DNA of 64,000 bases from Pseudomonas sp. MM223 (GCA_947090765.1 OX352322.1:2463501-2527500), one strand, 5' to 3'. Positions 1 through 9,609 are shown, counted from the stretch's first letter. A program made the numbers and translations. The notes: generated by a model from the sequence alone, not told the origin.

Positions 1-1485
1 AGCCTGGAGAGCGTTGCCCAGACGTTACTCGGCGAAGGCAAGGCCATCGACACGCCTTACCAGCGCATGGACGAAATCAACCGGCGTTTTGCCGAGGACA
101 AACCGGCCTTGGCACGTTACAACCTCAAGGACTGCGAGCTGGTCACGCGCATCTTTGCGCACACCCGCTTGCTCGAATTCCTGCTGGAGCGGGCGTCGGT
201 CACTGGCCTGGCGGTAGACCGTAGCGGTGGCTCGGTCGCTGCGTTCTGCCACCTGTACATGCCACAGATGCACCGTATGGGCTTTGTTGCCCCCAACCTT
301 GGCAGCCGCCCCGACGAATCCAGCCCCGGTGGTTTTGTCATGGATTCGCGCCCTGGCCTGTACGACTCGGTGCTGGTGCTGGACTACAAGAGCCTGTACC
401 CGTCGATCATTCGCACGTTCCTGATCGACCCGGTGGGGTTGGTGGAAGGCCTGCGCCAGCCCGAGGACGCGCACTCGGTGGAAGGTTTTCGGGGTGGGCG
501 TTTTTCGCGCAGCCAACATTGCCTGCCGGCCATCGTCGAGCGGGTGTGGCAGGGCCGGGAAGCGGCCAAGCGCGAAGGCAATGCGCCGCTGTCGCAGGCG
601 CTGAAGATCATCATGAATGCCTTTTACGGGGTGCTGGGCTCAAGCGGCTGCCGTTTCTTCGACCCGCGCCTGGCCTCGTCGATCACCATGCGTGGCCACC
701 AGATCATGCGCCAGACCCGTGCACTGATCGAGGCACGGGGTTATGACGTGATCTATGGCGACACCGATTCCACGTTCGTCTGGCTGAAAGGCGCCCATGA
801 CGAAGAGGCTGCGGCGCGTATCGGCCGTACGCTGGTAGCTGAGGTAAACGCCTGGTGGCAAGCGCACCTGCGCGACACCATGGGGCTGCAAAGCGCACTC
901 GAACTCCAGTACGAGGTGCATTACCGGCGCTTCCTGATGCCAACCATCCGTGGCACTGAAGAGGGCAGCAAGAAACGTTATGCCGGCCTTGTGCAGCGCG
1001 CCGATGGTACTGAAGAAATGGTCTACAAGGGCCTGGAGTCGGTGCGCACCGACTGGTCGCCACTGGCCCGCCTGTTCCAGCAGGAACTTTACGGCCGGGT
1101 GTTCCGCGGTGAGCCCTATCGCGATTATCTGCGCGACTATGTAAGGCGCACCCTGGCCGGTGAGCAGGATGAATTGCTGGTGTACCGCAAGCGCCTGCGC
1201 CGGCCGCTTGCGGACTATCAGCGCAACGTACCGCCCCATGTGCGTGCTGCACGCCTGGCTGATGAATTCAACCAGCGTCTGGGCCGGCCGCTGCAGTACC
1301 AGCGAGGTGGCTGGATCAGCTATGTGATCACCACGGCCGGCCCCCAGCCGCTGGAAAACCTGCAGGCACAGATCGACTATGAGCATTACCTGAGCCGCCA
1401 ACTGCAACCGGTGGCGGATGCAATCCTGCCGTTCGTCAACGATGACTTCGGCCGGCTGACCGATAGCCAGATGTTGCTGTTTTGA
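1..1485 (+). CDS. polB: DNA polymerase II, C-terminal part (cut by window start)
   Basis: The reading frame is open from base 1 and ends at a TGA, so this is the 3' part of a family B DNA polymerase. Motif A is visible in [12 protein letters not shown], motif B in [19 protein letters not shown] and motif C in IYGDTDS, whose two aspartates hold the catalytic metals. The preceding [11 protein letters not shown] segment belongs to the end of the 3'-5' exonuclease region. Pol II is a repair and translesion polymerase, SOS-inducible in enterics; its promoter lies outside the window. No frameshift is seen. Confidence 0.95.
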   Translation, partial: SLESVAQTLLGEGKAIDTPYQRMDEINRRFAEDKPALARYNLKDCELVTRIFAHTRLLEFLLERASVTGLAVDRSGGSVAAFCHLYMPQMHRMGFVAPNLGSRPDESSPGGFVMDSRPGLYDSVLVLDYKSLYPSIIRTFLIDPVGLVEGLRQPEDAHSVEGFRGGRFSRSQHCLPAIVERVWQGREAAKREGNAPLSQALKIIMNAFYGVLGSSGCRFFDPRLASSITMRGHQIMRQTRALIEARGYDVIYGDTDSTFVWLKGAHDEEAAARIGRTLVAEVNAWWQAHLRDTMGLQSALELQYEVHYRRFLMPTIRGTEEGSKKRYAGLVQRADGTEEMVYKGLESVRTDWSPLARLFQQELYGRVFRGEPYRDYLRDYVRRTLAGEQDELLVYRKRLRRPLADYQRNVPPHVRAARLADEFNQRLGRPLQYQRGGWISYVITTAGPQPLENLQAQIDYEHYLSRQLQPVADAILPFVNDDFGRLTDSQMLLF

Positions 1486-1560
1486 ACAGGTGCTAAATAG
1501 CTAGCACTGGCGTTGCCTTGCATTTATTAGCCTCGTGCCCTTTCGCACGTTGGGGTTGCC

Positions 1561-4500
1561 ATGCAAGACACGACACAACAGCCATCCAAGGGTGTCGACA
1601 CGCTCGCGGTTGCGCAAAAGTATCAGGACCAACTGATAGCAAAGCGTCTGCCTGGTTGGTTTGCGCGGCTGAGCAGTTACGAATTTGCGGTCATGCGCGA
1701 TGCGCTGCGCAAACAGTGGGTGAGTGATCGACAGCTCACGGCAGCGTTCGACTGGATCCAGAACATTGATGATTTTGCCAGGCCGTTGTTGCAGGAAGCG
1801 CTGGCCCGCCATGGCCATCACGATGTGGATGCACTGTACTTGCGTCGATGGTATGTCTTTGACGCGTATGAAGGCAGCTACTTCACAGGGCGTGTTCCGC
1901 TGCCAGACAGCGACTATTACGATGTGCCTTTGCTTGAGGCTGCGCTTGGCAACTTCACCGATGAAGAGCAGCGCGTGCAGCCACGGCGTAATGCGGTGGT
2001 CGATAGCGTGGGCAAGAAACAGGCGGGCTTGTCTGCGTTGGGCGTTGCCAGGTTTTGCCGTGAGCTGGACCTTGGCAAGCAGTATCAGGACCACCTGGAC
2101 CTTACCCTGCTCGCAGATACCGGTGAGCACAGTGTCACGGCGTCGATGGCGCAACTGCTGAGTAACAGCATGCTGGCCGATGCCGTGCTGGCCAAGGTGC
2201 AGGGCGTACTGACGGGGGCTGAGTTGCAGCTGGTGATTGGGCTTTGCCGCGACAACCAACTCGGCGATTTGCAGGGCGCCCCCGTCAGGGTCAGGCAACT
2301 GGAGATGTTCGGTTGCGTGCTGCACCGGGTCGTCGTGCTGGACGTTATTGATACCGGTGTGATCTACAACGCCACCCGGCGGGTGCTGGTGTATGTCCCA
2401 GGCGACCCGGACGGCGCCTGGAGTGCTTGTGACAACCTGGAGGAATACGCGCGCCATGTGCTTGGCATGCGGCTGCGCAAGGGCGTGTACAAACGCTTTT
2501 TCAGCCGTTTCGTGCGCCGGCGTGACAGCCACAGCTTTTTCACGGCTGTAAGCGAGCGCCTCGATGATGTAGCGGCATGGGCGACCCGCGACCTTGATGA
2601 AAAGACGCTGGCCAGCCCGGTGTCATTGTTCCACTACCAGGCGGCCAAGTGGGTCGAGCAGATCAAGGACGATGCCGCCATGATCGCACCCCCCGTGGCG
2701 CAGCTGGACCGCCAGGTGCAGGCCGAGCACGACAAGCGCCTGCGTGCTGAGGGCTGGACGCTGCTTGCCTTGGCCGGGCTGTTTGTACCGGCGGTTGGGG
2801 CCTTGCTGACTGCCGTGCTTGTCTACGACCTGCTCCAAGAGGCCTACCAGGCAATCGCCGATTGGCACGATGATGAGCGTGATGCTGCCTTTGAGCATGT
2901 GTTGCATGTTGGCAAGCAGTTAGGGGTGGCTGCTGCTGCCGGTGCCACGGTGGCATTGGCTCATCGTGCCTGGAGCAATGTGGATGACCTGATTTCGGCG
3001 CGGCTGGAAAACGGCGAAGAAAAGCTGTGGAACGGTGACCTGGAGCCTTATCGCAGCGAGGGCCCGCCGAATGCAGCAGCCATGGACGACGAAGGTATCG
3101 TCCGTCACGGCGGCAACAGCTGGGTCAACATGCAGGGGCATTGGTACCGGATTACCCGAAGTAATGCCGACGAGCCATGGCGGTTGTTGCCTTATCAGGG
3201 CCATAGCCCGGAGTTGCGCCACAACGGGGCAGGGGCTTGGCGCTTGTGGTTCGAGCAGCCGGCCGAATGGGACGACCGGCCTATGCTGTTTCGCCGGCTT
3301 GGCAGGCCTTACAGTGAACTCGCAGAGCACTTGATCGACCAAGTGATGGCAATTCACGGATTGACCGATGACCACCTGCGGGCGTTGCACGTGTATGCCC
3401 GGCCTGCAGAAGCGGGCCTGGCCGACACGGTAAGCCGCGTGGTGTTGGCGGACCGCATCCGTTTGCTTACCCACCAGCTGGCCGGCCGTGCGCAGGTATC
3501 CGACACTGCGCTGTTGGCACATGCCAGGCAGTTGGAGGGTGCGGTGGGGATGGATGGCCAGGCACTGGCTGAGGTGGTGTGGGGCCAGCGACGCAGGTTG
3601 TTGCAGCACGCTTACGAGGTGCAGTTTCCTGACAGTGAGGGCAGTGCACTGTTGCGCAGGCATTTCACCAGCCTGCACAGGCTGGCGGCAGACCAACTGC
3701 TGCGCATGGCCAGTGAAGAGGACCGCGAGGCATTGTTGCAGACGCAACGGGTACCGTTGTTCATGGCTCAGTCGGCGCGGTCACAGGTTATGGGCATTCG
3801 CGTGGCGCGGGTGAGTGAGGCACTGTTGTTCGATACGCCGCAAAATCTTGACCTTGCGCGGGTGGTCCTTCACTTGTTGGCGCGTTTGCCAGGTGCTTCG
3901 GCCTTACCTGGCTGGAGGCTGTTCGATGGCGACGCCGGTGAGCCATTGCTCACCACAACCGGGGTCGGTGCACCCGTCGAGCTGGTTCATCGTGATGGCC
4001 TGTTCAGCCTGCGCGCAGCAGAGGGGGCGGTGCAGCCAGGTACCGGCGAGTTGTTTGACACCATAACCCAGGGTTTCTCGGCCGACAGCAGGGCTGCACT
4101 TGGCTTAGAGGAGCCTTTCGCACCTGCATTGCGTGCACATCTGGCCGAAGATGCCACCCGCCAGCGTGGCAGCATGCAGGCCTGGCTTGGCCTTGACGGG
4201 CCAAGCAATTCGTTTTTGGCGCCGCTGAGGCTCGACGACGGCAGGGTTGGCTACCCCCTGAGCGGTGGCAGGTTCTGGGCCACATTGGGGGGGCGTGGCC
4301 CGAGGGCGTTGCAGGCGAGGTTGCGGGACCTGTATCCGGCATTCAGCACCCAGCAGATCGGGCGTTGGCTTGAGGGGGATAACGCGCAGGCAAACCTGGA
4401 GATGCTGGAGCAGCAATACACTACACTCAATAGCCACCTGAACCAGTGGGTGCGCGGTGGGCTTTCCACGTTTGAATTGTTTGCGCGCCGGGCGTTTCGC

Positions 4501-6003
4501 AGGGGCCTGATCGACTGTTGGCGCTGGCTGGTGCCGGAGATGGAAGACGGCATGTTACCCGCGCGGCGCTATATTCTAAGCCAGACCCGCAGCCGCTTGC
4601 AGAACCTGCCAAGCATCCCCGCGGCGGTGAGTTTTCCTCATATTTCCATGCTGGCGATACGTGCCATGCGCATGGAGACGGTGCCTGAGAACTTCCTGGC
4701 TGCGTTTCCCAATCTGCGTAGCCTGGAAATGACCAACTGCCGGCTCAGGCGCCTGCCACTGTCCAGCGCACTTGCCGGGCAACTGGAGGTGCTCGACTTG
4801 TCGGGTAACCAGATTGCACTGGATGAAGAACAAGCGTTGGGCTTGGCCAGTTGTCAGTCGCTGGTGTACCTCAATCTTTCCTCCAACCCGCTGGGAACCA
4901 GCTTCTCGGTGTCTGGCATGCCCCGCCTCAATGCCCTTCACCTGAACAACGCTCAACTCGCCAGCTGCCCGTACGGCATCCTGGACTGCCAAGACCTGCA
5001 CACGCTCGATCTCAGGGATAACGGTATCAGCGAACTACCTGCTGATTTCTATGGCTCTGACCTGTGGCGCGACGGCCGGGTCAACCTGCATGGCAATTTA
5101 TTGGCAGCGCCGTCCGACGCATTAGGAACCTGGCACTTGCTGGAGCAAAGCCAGGTACCGTACCACTTGCGCTGGCTGGACGTGGTGCCTGCCAGCAGGC
5201 GTGACGACATGGCGGCACTGTGGACTCAACTGGAAGCGGAACAGGGCGCAGGTGATTTTTTTTCCACCATGGCCCAGCTGACAACATCGGGCAATTTCAA
5301 GTCGCCCTCCCAGGCCAGGAACTTCGCTGTTCGCCTTCTGGACATGTTCGAGTACATGTGGAAGGACGATGCACTCAAACGTGAGTTGTTCGAGAACGCG
5401 TTGGTGACCGATTGCCAGGACAACGCCACCGTGCGTTTCAGCGACCTGGAGCTGCGTGTCATGGTCTGGCGTGCATTGCACAGCGAGCTTGTACGTAGCC
5501 CCGAGCGTGCGCTGCTGCACCTGGGCGGGCAGCTTTGGCGAATGGAGACGCTTGACCAGTTGGCTGCCGAACATGCGCTGGTGGCAGGGGCAAGTCGGGA
5601 GTCGATCGAATTCGCCCTGGCGTATCGTATTGCGTTGCGCAGTCAGTTGGACTTGCCTATCCAGCAGGATGACATGTTGTATTACCGGATAGCCAATCTC
5701 AGCTGGCGCGATCTGCACAGGGCAAAAAGTGCCGTCATCGCTGCCCAGTCACCGGGCGGCCTTGCTCAGTTCATGGCCAGGCAAACATTCTGGCAGGATT
5801 ACCTGAAAGCCAATTTCCGCGCTCGCCTGCGCGTACCGGATGCCTATCACGAGCAGTTGGAGTGGCTGATGGAGCAAGGCAACCGCGAGCACGACATCGC
5901 GTTATTGCATATCGACAACCAACAACGTGAACACGAAGTGCTGTTGCAATTAACGCGCGAGGCCATGGGCAGGGCGGGGGTTACACCGCACAACATGCCC
6001 TGA
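1561..6003 (+). CDS. LRR protein with C-terminal NEL-type E3 ubiquitin ligase domain
   Basis: This is a 1480-residue protein. Residues about 15-390 resemble the DUF6543/dermonecrotic-toxin-like N-terminal region of large Pseudomonas proteins (recognised from memory). A hydrophobic stretch lies near residues 398-425. Leucine-rich repeats occupy about 1045-1165 (LEVLDLSGNQI, LVYLNLSSNPL, LHTLDLRDNGI). The last 290 residues look like the NEL domain of IpaH/SspH ligases: DCQDNATVRFSDL at about 1284-1296 lines up with the IpaH CED active-site region, making Cys1285 the expected catalytic residue. NEL enzymes modify eukaryotic host proteins. No secretion signal or secretion genes are seen nearby. 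The start ATG is preceded by a weak GGGG. Confidence 0.8.
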   Translation: MQDTTQQPSKGVDTLAVAQKYQDQLIAKRLPGWFARLSSYEFAVMRDALRKQWVSDRQLTAAFDWIQNIDDFARPLLQEALARHGHHDVDALYLRRWYVFDAYEGSYFTGRVPLPDSDYYDVPLLEAALGNFTDEEQRVQPRRNAVVDSVGKKQAGLSALGVARFCRELDLGKQYQDHLDLTLLADTGEHSVTASMAQLLSNSMLADAVLAKVQGVLTGAELQLVIGLCRDNQLGDLQGAPVRVRQLEMFGCVLHRVVVLDVIDTGVIYNATRRVLVYVPGDPDGAWSACDNLEEYARHVLGMRLRKGVYKRFFSRFVRRRDSHSFFTAVSERLDDVAAWATRDLDEKTLASPVSLFHYQAAKWVEQIKDDAAMIAPPVAQLDRQVQAEHDKRLRAEGWTLLALAGLFVPAVGALLTAVLVYDLLQEAYQAIADWHDDERDAAFEHVLHVGKQLGVAAAAGATVALAHRAWSNVDDLISARLENGEEKLWNGDLEPYRSEGPPNAAAMDDEGIVRHGGNSWVNMQGHWYRITRSNADEPWRLLPYQGHSPELRHNGAGAWRLWFEQPAEWDDRPMLFRRLGRPYSELAEHLIDQVMAIHGLTDDHLRALHVYARPAEAGLADTVSRVVLADRIRLLTHQLAGRAQVSDTALLAHARQLEGAVGMDGQALAEVVWGQRRRLLQHAYEVQFPDSEGSALLRRHFTSLHRLAADQLLRMASEEDREALLQTQRVPLFMAQSARSQVMGIRVARVSEALLFDTPQNLDLARVVLHLLARLPGASALPGWRLFDGDAGEPLLTTTGVGAPVELVHRDGLFSLRAAEGAVQPGTGELFDTITQGFSADSRAALGLEEPFAPALRAHLAEDATRQRGSMQAWLGLDGPSNSFLAPLRLDDGRVGYPLSGGRFWATLGGRGPRALQARLRDLYPAFSTQQIGRWLEGDNAQANLEMLEQQYTTLNSHLNQWVRGGLSTFELFARRAFRRGLIDCWRWLVPEMEDGMLPARRYILSQTRSRLQNLPSIPAAVSFPHISMLAIRAMRMETVPENFLAAFPNLRSLEMTNCRLRRLPLSSALAGQLEVLDLSGNQIALDEEQALGLASCQSLVYLNLSSNPLGTSFSVSGMPRLNALHLNNAQLASCPYGILDCQDLHTLDLRDNGISELPADFYGSDLWRDGRVNLHGNLLAAPSDALGTWHLLEQSQVPYHLRWLDVVPASRRDDMAALWTQLEAEQGAGDFFSTMAQLTTSGNFKSPSQARNFAVRLLDMFEYMWKDDALKRELFENALVTDCQDNATVRFSDLELRVMVWRALHSELVRSPERALLHLGGQLWRMETLDQLAAEHALVAGASRESIEFALAYRIALRSQLDLPIQQDDMLYYRIANLSWRDLHRAKSAVIAAQSPGGLAQFMARQTFWQDYLKANFRARLRVPDAYHEQLEWLMEQGNREHDIALLHIDNQQREHEVLLQLTREAMGRAGVTPHNMP

Positions 6004-6189
6004 CCCTTGGCGGCTTTGAACTATGCTCTAACTGGGCTGCGTTGTTTCAGGAAATGTCGCAGCCCGGTCATGGTAATCGGAAGTTACTTTTGTGCCGAGC
6101 ACGTGCTAACCAAGTGGTTTAGGCTCCCGCGTCGGATCTTTCTCCATGATCTGTAGTCTTTGGTTTATCGAGAGAATAAGGAGATACGC

Positions 6190-6750
6190 ATGCTCGTCCG
6201 GTCACTGACCCTCGCTACCTTGCTCGCTGTCGCCGGCCCGCTGCTGGCAGCTGACAGTGACGCACCGCTGGCCAAGGAAGTGGGCAAGGCCAGGCCCTTG
6301 GTGGTCATCGCGCCCAGTAGCGCCGACCCGACCTTGCGCGGATTGAACAAGGCCCTCGAGGACCCTGCCACCCAGGCGGCCTTCAAGGAGCGCAACCTGG
6401 TGCTGTACAGCGTTGCCAACATGATGGGCAAGCGCGAAGACAAGAACCTTGAACAGCAGACCACCATGGCCCTGATCCGCGAACTGAAACTGGGCGCGAG
6501 CAAGGGCACCAAGGTGATCCTGGTGGGCAAGGACGGCGAGCGGCACATGCTCAAGGATGACGACAGTGGCGAGGCCATTGACCCGCAGGTAATCCTCAAG
6601 GCGGTGGATGAACTGCCTGCCAGCGAAAAGGCCGTGGCTGCGCCCGAGCCGGTGGCAGCGGCAGCGGACACCAAGGCCAAGGACAGTAAAGCCGCCAAGC
6701 CCGCCAAGCCAGCCAAACCTGCGGCGCCACCAAAGCCGCTGGAAGACTGA
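6190..6750 (+). CDS. Small secreted DUF4174-like protein
   Basis: A 186-residue protein. The start chosen is the ATG at 6190 because a TAAGGAG ribosome binding site lies 6 bases upstream; an upstream in-frame start at 6160 has none. It has a signal peptide (LATLLAVAGPLLA, cut before ADSD), then a thioredoxin-like core resembling DUF4174 (PLVVIAPSSADPTLRGL, KVILVGKDGERHML), and a low-complexity Ala/Lys/Pro tail with PAKPAKPAK repeats. No CXXC is present, so it is not an obvious thiol oxidoreductase. Function is unknown. Confidence 0.75.
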   Translation: MLVRSLTLATLLAVAGPLLAADSDAPLAKEVGKARPLVVIAPSSADPTLRGLNKALEDPATQAAFKERNLVLYSVANMMGKREDKNLEQQTTMALIRELKLGASKGTKVILVGKDGERHMLKDDDSGEAIDPQVILKAVDELPASEKAVAAPEPVAAAADTKAKDSKAAKPAKPAKPAAPPKPLED

Positions 6751-6760
6751 CCTGGCGCAC

Positions 6761-6788
6761 ATGGCCCTGGCATACGCCGGGGCCATTT
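6761..6788 (+). terminator. Rho-independent terminator after the DUF4174 gene
   Basis: A stem of ATGGCCC (6761-6767) and GGGCCAT (6780-6786), extended inward by TGGC/GCCG with a 4-base loop, is followed by TTT. It lies 10 bases after the stop codon and separates this gene from the hvf locus. Confidence 0.65.
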
Positions 6789-6792
6789 GCTG

Positions 6793-6808
6793 TGTATCCC
6801 TTTGTATC
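6793..6808 (+). promoter_or_regulatory. Candidate response-regulator site upstream of hvfA
   Basis: TGTATCCCTTTGTATC is a direct repeat of TGTA with a 10-base period, typical of OmpR-family binding sites. Similar pairs lie at 9692, 11818 and 12562, near hvfX, the response regulator and a DUF2790 gene. The function is inferred from repetition and position only. Confidence 0.4.
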
Positions 6809-6918
6809 TGACCGCGCCGCAGACCCACTCACTTACAAAACCGCCGCCCACGCGATACAACCCCGACATAGCGCAAAGGCCTAATGGCTCCACTTTCCAA
6901 CCACAGTGGAGCTACATC

Positions 6919-7410
6919 ATGACTCAAGTACGAAGCACCCTCGGCCTGCTTGGCGCCGCCCTGATCGGCAGCATGGCATTGGGCAGCAGTGCATTCGCGG
7001 TCGAACCGTTGGCCCAGGGTTATCAACTGGCCTCAGCCAAGGTGGCAGGTGAAGGCAAGTGCGGTGAAGGCAAATGTGGCGGCAGCGGCAAGGCCACTCA
7101 AAGCGAAGGCAAATGCGGCGAGGGTAAATGTGGTGCCAGCGCCAAGGCCGGGGCAGAGGGCAAGTGCGGCGAAGGCAAGTGCGGCGACGCCTCGTTCGGC
7201 AAAACCGACAGTAACCACGATGGCAAGGTTTCACGCGAAGAGTTCCTGGCGGTGGCCAAGGACCGTGCCGGTGACTTCGACAAGATCGACAGTAATCAGG
7301 ATGGCTTCATTTCCGAACAGGAAGCCGCGGACCACCTGAAGGCGATCTACCAGGCCAATGGCAAGGCCATGCCCGAAGGGCTGTTCAGCCACCTGACCGG
7401 CAAGCCCTGA
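6919..7410 (+). CDS. hvfA: HvfA-like RiPP precursor fused to an EF-hand pair
   Basis: A 163-residue exported protein. Its signal peptide is residues 1-27 (ends GSSAFA). A linker then carries three EGKCGEGKCG blocks with cysteines 48, 53, 66, 71, 83 and 88. Two EF-hand loops follow: DSNHDGKVSREE (97-108) and DSNQDGFISEQE (124-135). In the Haemophilus HvfA family, EGKCG cysteines are converted by the MNIO enzyme HvfB with HvfC into oxazolone/thioamide groups that bind copper(I). The same enzymes follow directly here, so this is most likely a copper-binding RiPP precursor. The EF-hand tail suggests additional calcium or metal sensing, which is inference. The ATG has a GTGGAG about 7 bases upstream. 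Confidence 0.85.
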   Translation: MTQVRSTLGLLGAALIGSMALGSSAFAVEPLAQGYQLASAKVAGEGKCGEGKCGGSGKATQSEGKCGEGKCGASAKAGAEGKCGEGKCGDASFGKTDSNHDGKVSREEFLAVAKDRAGDFDKIDSNQDGFISEQEAADHLKAIYQANGKAMPEGLFSHLTGKP

Positions 7411-7430
7411 CCGCTTACCCCTTGGCTCGA

Positions 7431-7467
7431 CACAACGCCCTTCCTGCTGGTCAGGCGGGGCGTTGTG
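7431..7467 (+). terminator. Attenuator-like hairpin between hvfA and hvfB
   Basis: CACAACGCCC (7431-7440) and GGGCGTTGTG (7458-7467) form a perfect 10-bp stem with a 17-base loop and no U-tract. It sits between the precursor stop and the hvfB ribosome binding site at 7474. It could protect the hvfA mRNA end or lower enzyme expression relative to precursor. Confidence 0.55.
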
Positions 7468-7485
7468 CCTGTTGGAGACCTGTTC

Positions 7486-8318
7486 ATGCTTCCTGCACGA
7501 TTGAATACCGGGCTTGGCCTGCGCCGTGGACTGCTGCCGGAACTGCTGGCCATGGGCACTGGCGCAGTGGACTTTCTTGAATGCGCGCCGGAAAACTGGA
7601 TTGCCGTGGGCGGTGCCTACGGCAGGGGCCTGGCCCAGTTGGCCGAGCGTTTCCCCATCACTTGCCACGGGCTGTCGTTGTCGCTGGGGGGCAGCGCGCC
7701 ACTGGACCGGCATTTTCTCGACCAGACCCGCCAGTTTCTCGACCGCCACCAAGTGCGGCTGTACAGTGAGCACCTGAGCTACTGCAGTGACGACGGGCAC
7801 CTGTACGACCTGATGCCCATCCCCTTTACCGATGAAGCCGTGCGCCATGTGGCTGCGCGCATTCGCCAGGTGCAAGAACACCTGGAACGGCGCATTGCCG
7901 TGGAAAACATCAGCTATTACGCCGCGCCGTACCAGGCGATGAGCGAGCTTGATTTCATCATGGCCGTACTCGATGAGGCGGACTGCGAGCTGCTGCTGGA
8001 CGTGAACAACGTATTCGTCAATGCCTGCAACCACGGTTACGACGCCGGGGCTTTTCTGGCAGGGTTGCCCCCGGCGAGGGTTACCGGCATGCACGTGGCC
8101 GGTCATTACGATGAAGCGCCGGACCTCAAGGTCGACACCCATGGGGCGCCGGTCAGGGACGATGTGTGGGCGTTGTACGCGGTCGCCTGCGCACGTTTCG
8201 GCGTGCAACCGACGGTGCTGGAACGTGATTTCAACTACCCGCCACTGGCCGGCTGTTGGCTGAGGCCGCGCGTATCCGCGCGGTACAGGGCCTTGCGGGA
8301 GGGTTGGCAGATGAATGA
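7486..8318 (+). CDS. hvfB: HvfB, MNIO (DUF692) RiPP-modifying enzyme; 1-nt frameshift near 8254
   Basis: HvfB belongs to the multinuclear non-heme iron oxidases (DUF692), which rebuild cysteine side chains of precursor peptides. Visible family motifs are [63 protein letters not shown] and HVAGHYD, including the His, Asp and Glu residues expected to bind iron. The start is ATG 7486, with GGAGA 7 bases upstream. As read, the frame runs without a stop into HvfC. Adding one C at 8253/8254 restores the usual ending [18 protein letters not shown] and a TGA at 8316-8318, giving 277 residues. That stop overlaps the hvfC start by 8 bases. The missing base is probably a sequencing error, otherwise a recent mutation. 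Confidence 0.85.
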
Positions 8319-9009
8319 GACCCTGCGTGAACAGCAATACACCCTGGCCCGCTACCTGCGCGACCCACAGCACAATGCCCCGCCGCCCGGCGTGGAGGCT
8401 CGGCGCCTGAAGGTTTACCGTGAATTGTTCTATGGCGCCATCGAGGGGCTGCTGGCCGGGAGTTTTCCGGTGATGCGCCAGGCCTTGGGCGAGCAGCGAT
8501 GGCATGCCCGCGTACGTGATTTCTATGCCAGCTACCGCAGCCAGACCCCCTTGTTTACCCAAGTTGCCGAAGCGTTCGTCGATTATCTGCAAGGCGCCGA
8601 GTTGGATGCGCCTTGGCAATTGGAGCTGGCGCACTATGAGTGGATAGAGTCGCAATTATACCTGAGCGATGCCGAGGAGCCGGCCCATGACCCCGCGGGT
8701 GATTTGTTGGAGGGGGTACCGCTGCTGTCCTGCGTGGCACGGGTGCTGGCTTATCACTGGCCGGTGGAGCGCATTGGGGCGGGTTTTCAGCCGACGGTTG
8801 TGCCAGAAGCCCCCACGTTGCTGCTGGTGTATCGCGATGCCGCGCTGAAGGTACGCTTTGCGCGGTTGGCGCCGCTGGCGTATCGGTTGCTGGCGTTGGA
8901 AAAGGGTAGCGGGCGGGCGCGGCTGGAGGCGTTAGGCGCGGATTTGCAGCAGGGGCTGGCGTTGCTGGAAGGGCTGCGCGAACAAGGCGTCATTGTCGGG
9001 ACAATTTGA
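8311..9009 (+). CDS. hvfC: HvfC, DUF2063 partner protein of the MNIO enzyme
   Basis: A 232-residue protein. Its own start is ATG 8311 ([19 protein letters not shown]), with GGGAGGG 7 bases upstream, inside the 3' end of hvfB. The N-terminal half is the DUF2063 domain ([40 protein letters not shown]). The C-terminal half is an alpha/beta region like the precursor-recognition domain of HvfC/BufC. In the family HvfC presents the precursor to HvfB. Its frame is the one into which the hvfB frameshift runs, giving an apparent 514-residue fusion that should not be taken at face value. Confidence 0.8.
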   Translation: MNETLREQQYTLARYLRDPQHNAPPPGVEARRLKVYRELFYGAIEGLLAGSFPVMRQALGEQRWHARVRDFYASYRSQTPLFTQVAEAFVDYLQGAELDAPWQLELAHYEWIESQLYLSDAEEPAHDPAGDLLEGVPLLSCVARVLAYHWPVERIGAGFQPTVVPEAPTLLLVYRDAALKVRFARLAPLAYRLLALEKGSGRARLEALGADLQQGLALLEGLREQGVIVGTI

Positions 9010-9026
9010 GGGCAATGGCGGCGCGT

Positions 9027-9120
9027 TGCGCCCCATTCGCGGCACAAGGCCGCTCCAACAGGGGGTTGCGTTCCCTGTTGGAGCGGCCTTGTGCCGCAAT
9101 GGGCTGCAAAGCAGCCCCGG
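9027..9120. repeat. Inverted pair of REP elements (BIME)
   Basis: GCGGCACAAGGCCGCTCC and its reverse complement face each other around a short GGGGGTTGCGTTCCC spacer. The element lies between the convergent hvfC and hvfX and probably acts as a bidirectional terminator. Confidence 0.8.
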
Positions 9121-9125
9121 CGATA

Positions 9126-9609
9126 TCACCTGCTGAACCGCATCCTCAGCCAATGATCCACGCTCAAGCGCCCAGCCCCTTCAAGCAGCAGTGGCAACAA
9201 TGCCACAAGGTAGATCAACGGTAATTTGAAGTTACCAAAGCCCTGGTCGGTAATGACATAGCCCTGCGCCAGCTCAGCCAGGCTCGACCAGTGGGCTGGC
9301 CAATGCACCGCAGCAATTGCCACCACAGTCACCACCATCAGGCCCAATGACGCCAGCCGGGTGCCCAGGCCCAGCACAAGCAGCAACGGCAGCACCAGCT
9401 CCGCCCACATCGACAGCTGCCAGTTCGAGCTCGGCAGGCAGCAGGTTGAAGGGGAACGGGAAGCTGCCTTGCAGGTCGGCGAACCAATTGTTGCCATTGA
9501 ACTTCTCCAGGCCGGATTCAAAAAACTCCCAAGCCAGGAACAGCCGTAACGGCAGGTCGGCGCTCCAGTTGCCGACGCGGTCGAAAGTAGTGAGGGTAAA
9601 GGCTTTCAT
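9126..9609 (-). CDS. hvfX: HvfX, DoxX-family membrane protein; 1-nt frameshift near 9430
   Basis: A DoxX-like inner-membrane protein with four hydrophobic helices ([67 protein letters not shown]). DoxX proteins accompany hvfA-type RiPP operons. The first 60 codons are in one frame and the rest in another. Removing one base in the GAGCTCGAAC context (about 9426-9432) joins NLLPAEL to [10 protein letters not shown] and gives a 160-residue protein of normal length. The start is ATG 9609 with GGGAG 8 bases upstream. It is likely a sequencing indel, since the same fault recurs in other genes of the window. Confidence 0.75.

Noticed and set aside
7465..9009. A natural HvfB-HvfC fusion enzyme as a novel architecture
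   Set aside because: The loss of the conserved HvfB tail, and the intact ribosome binding site and start of hvfC, fit a one-base deletion better than a true fusion.
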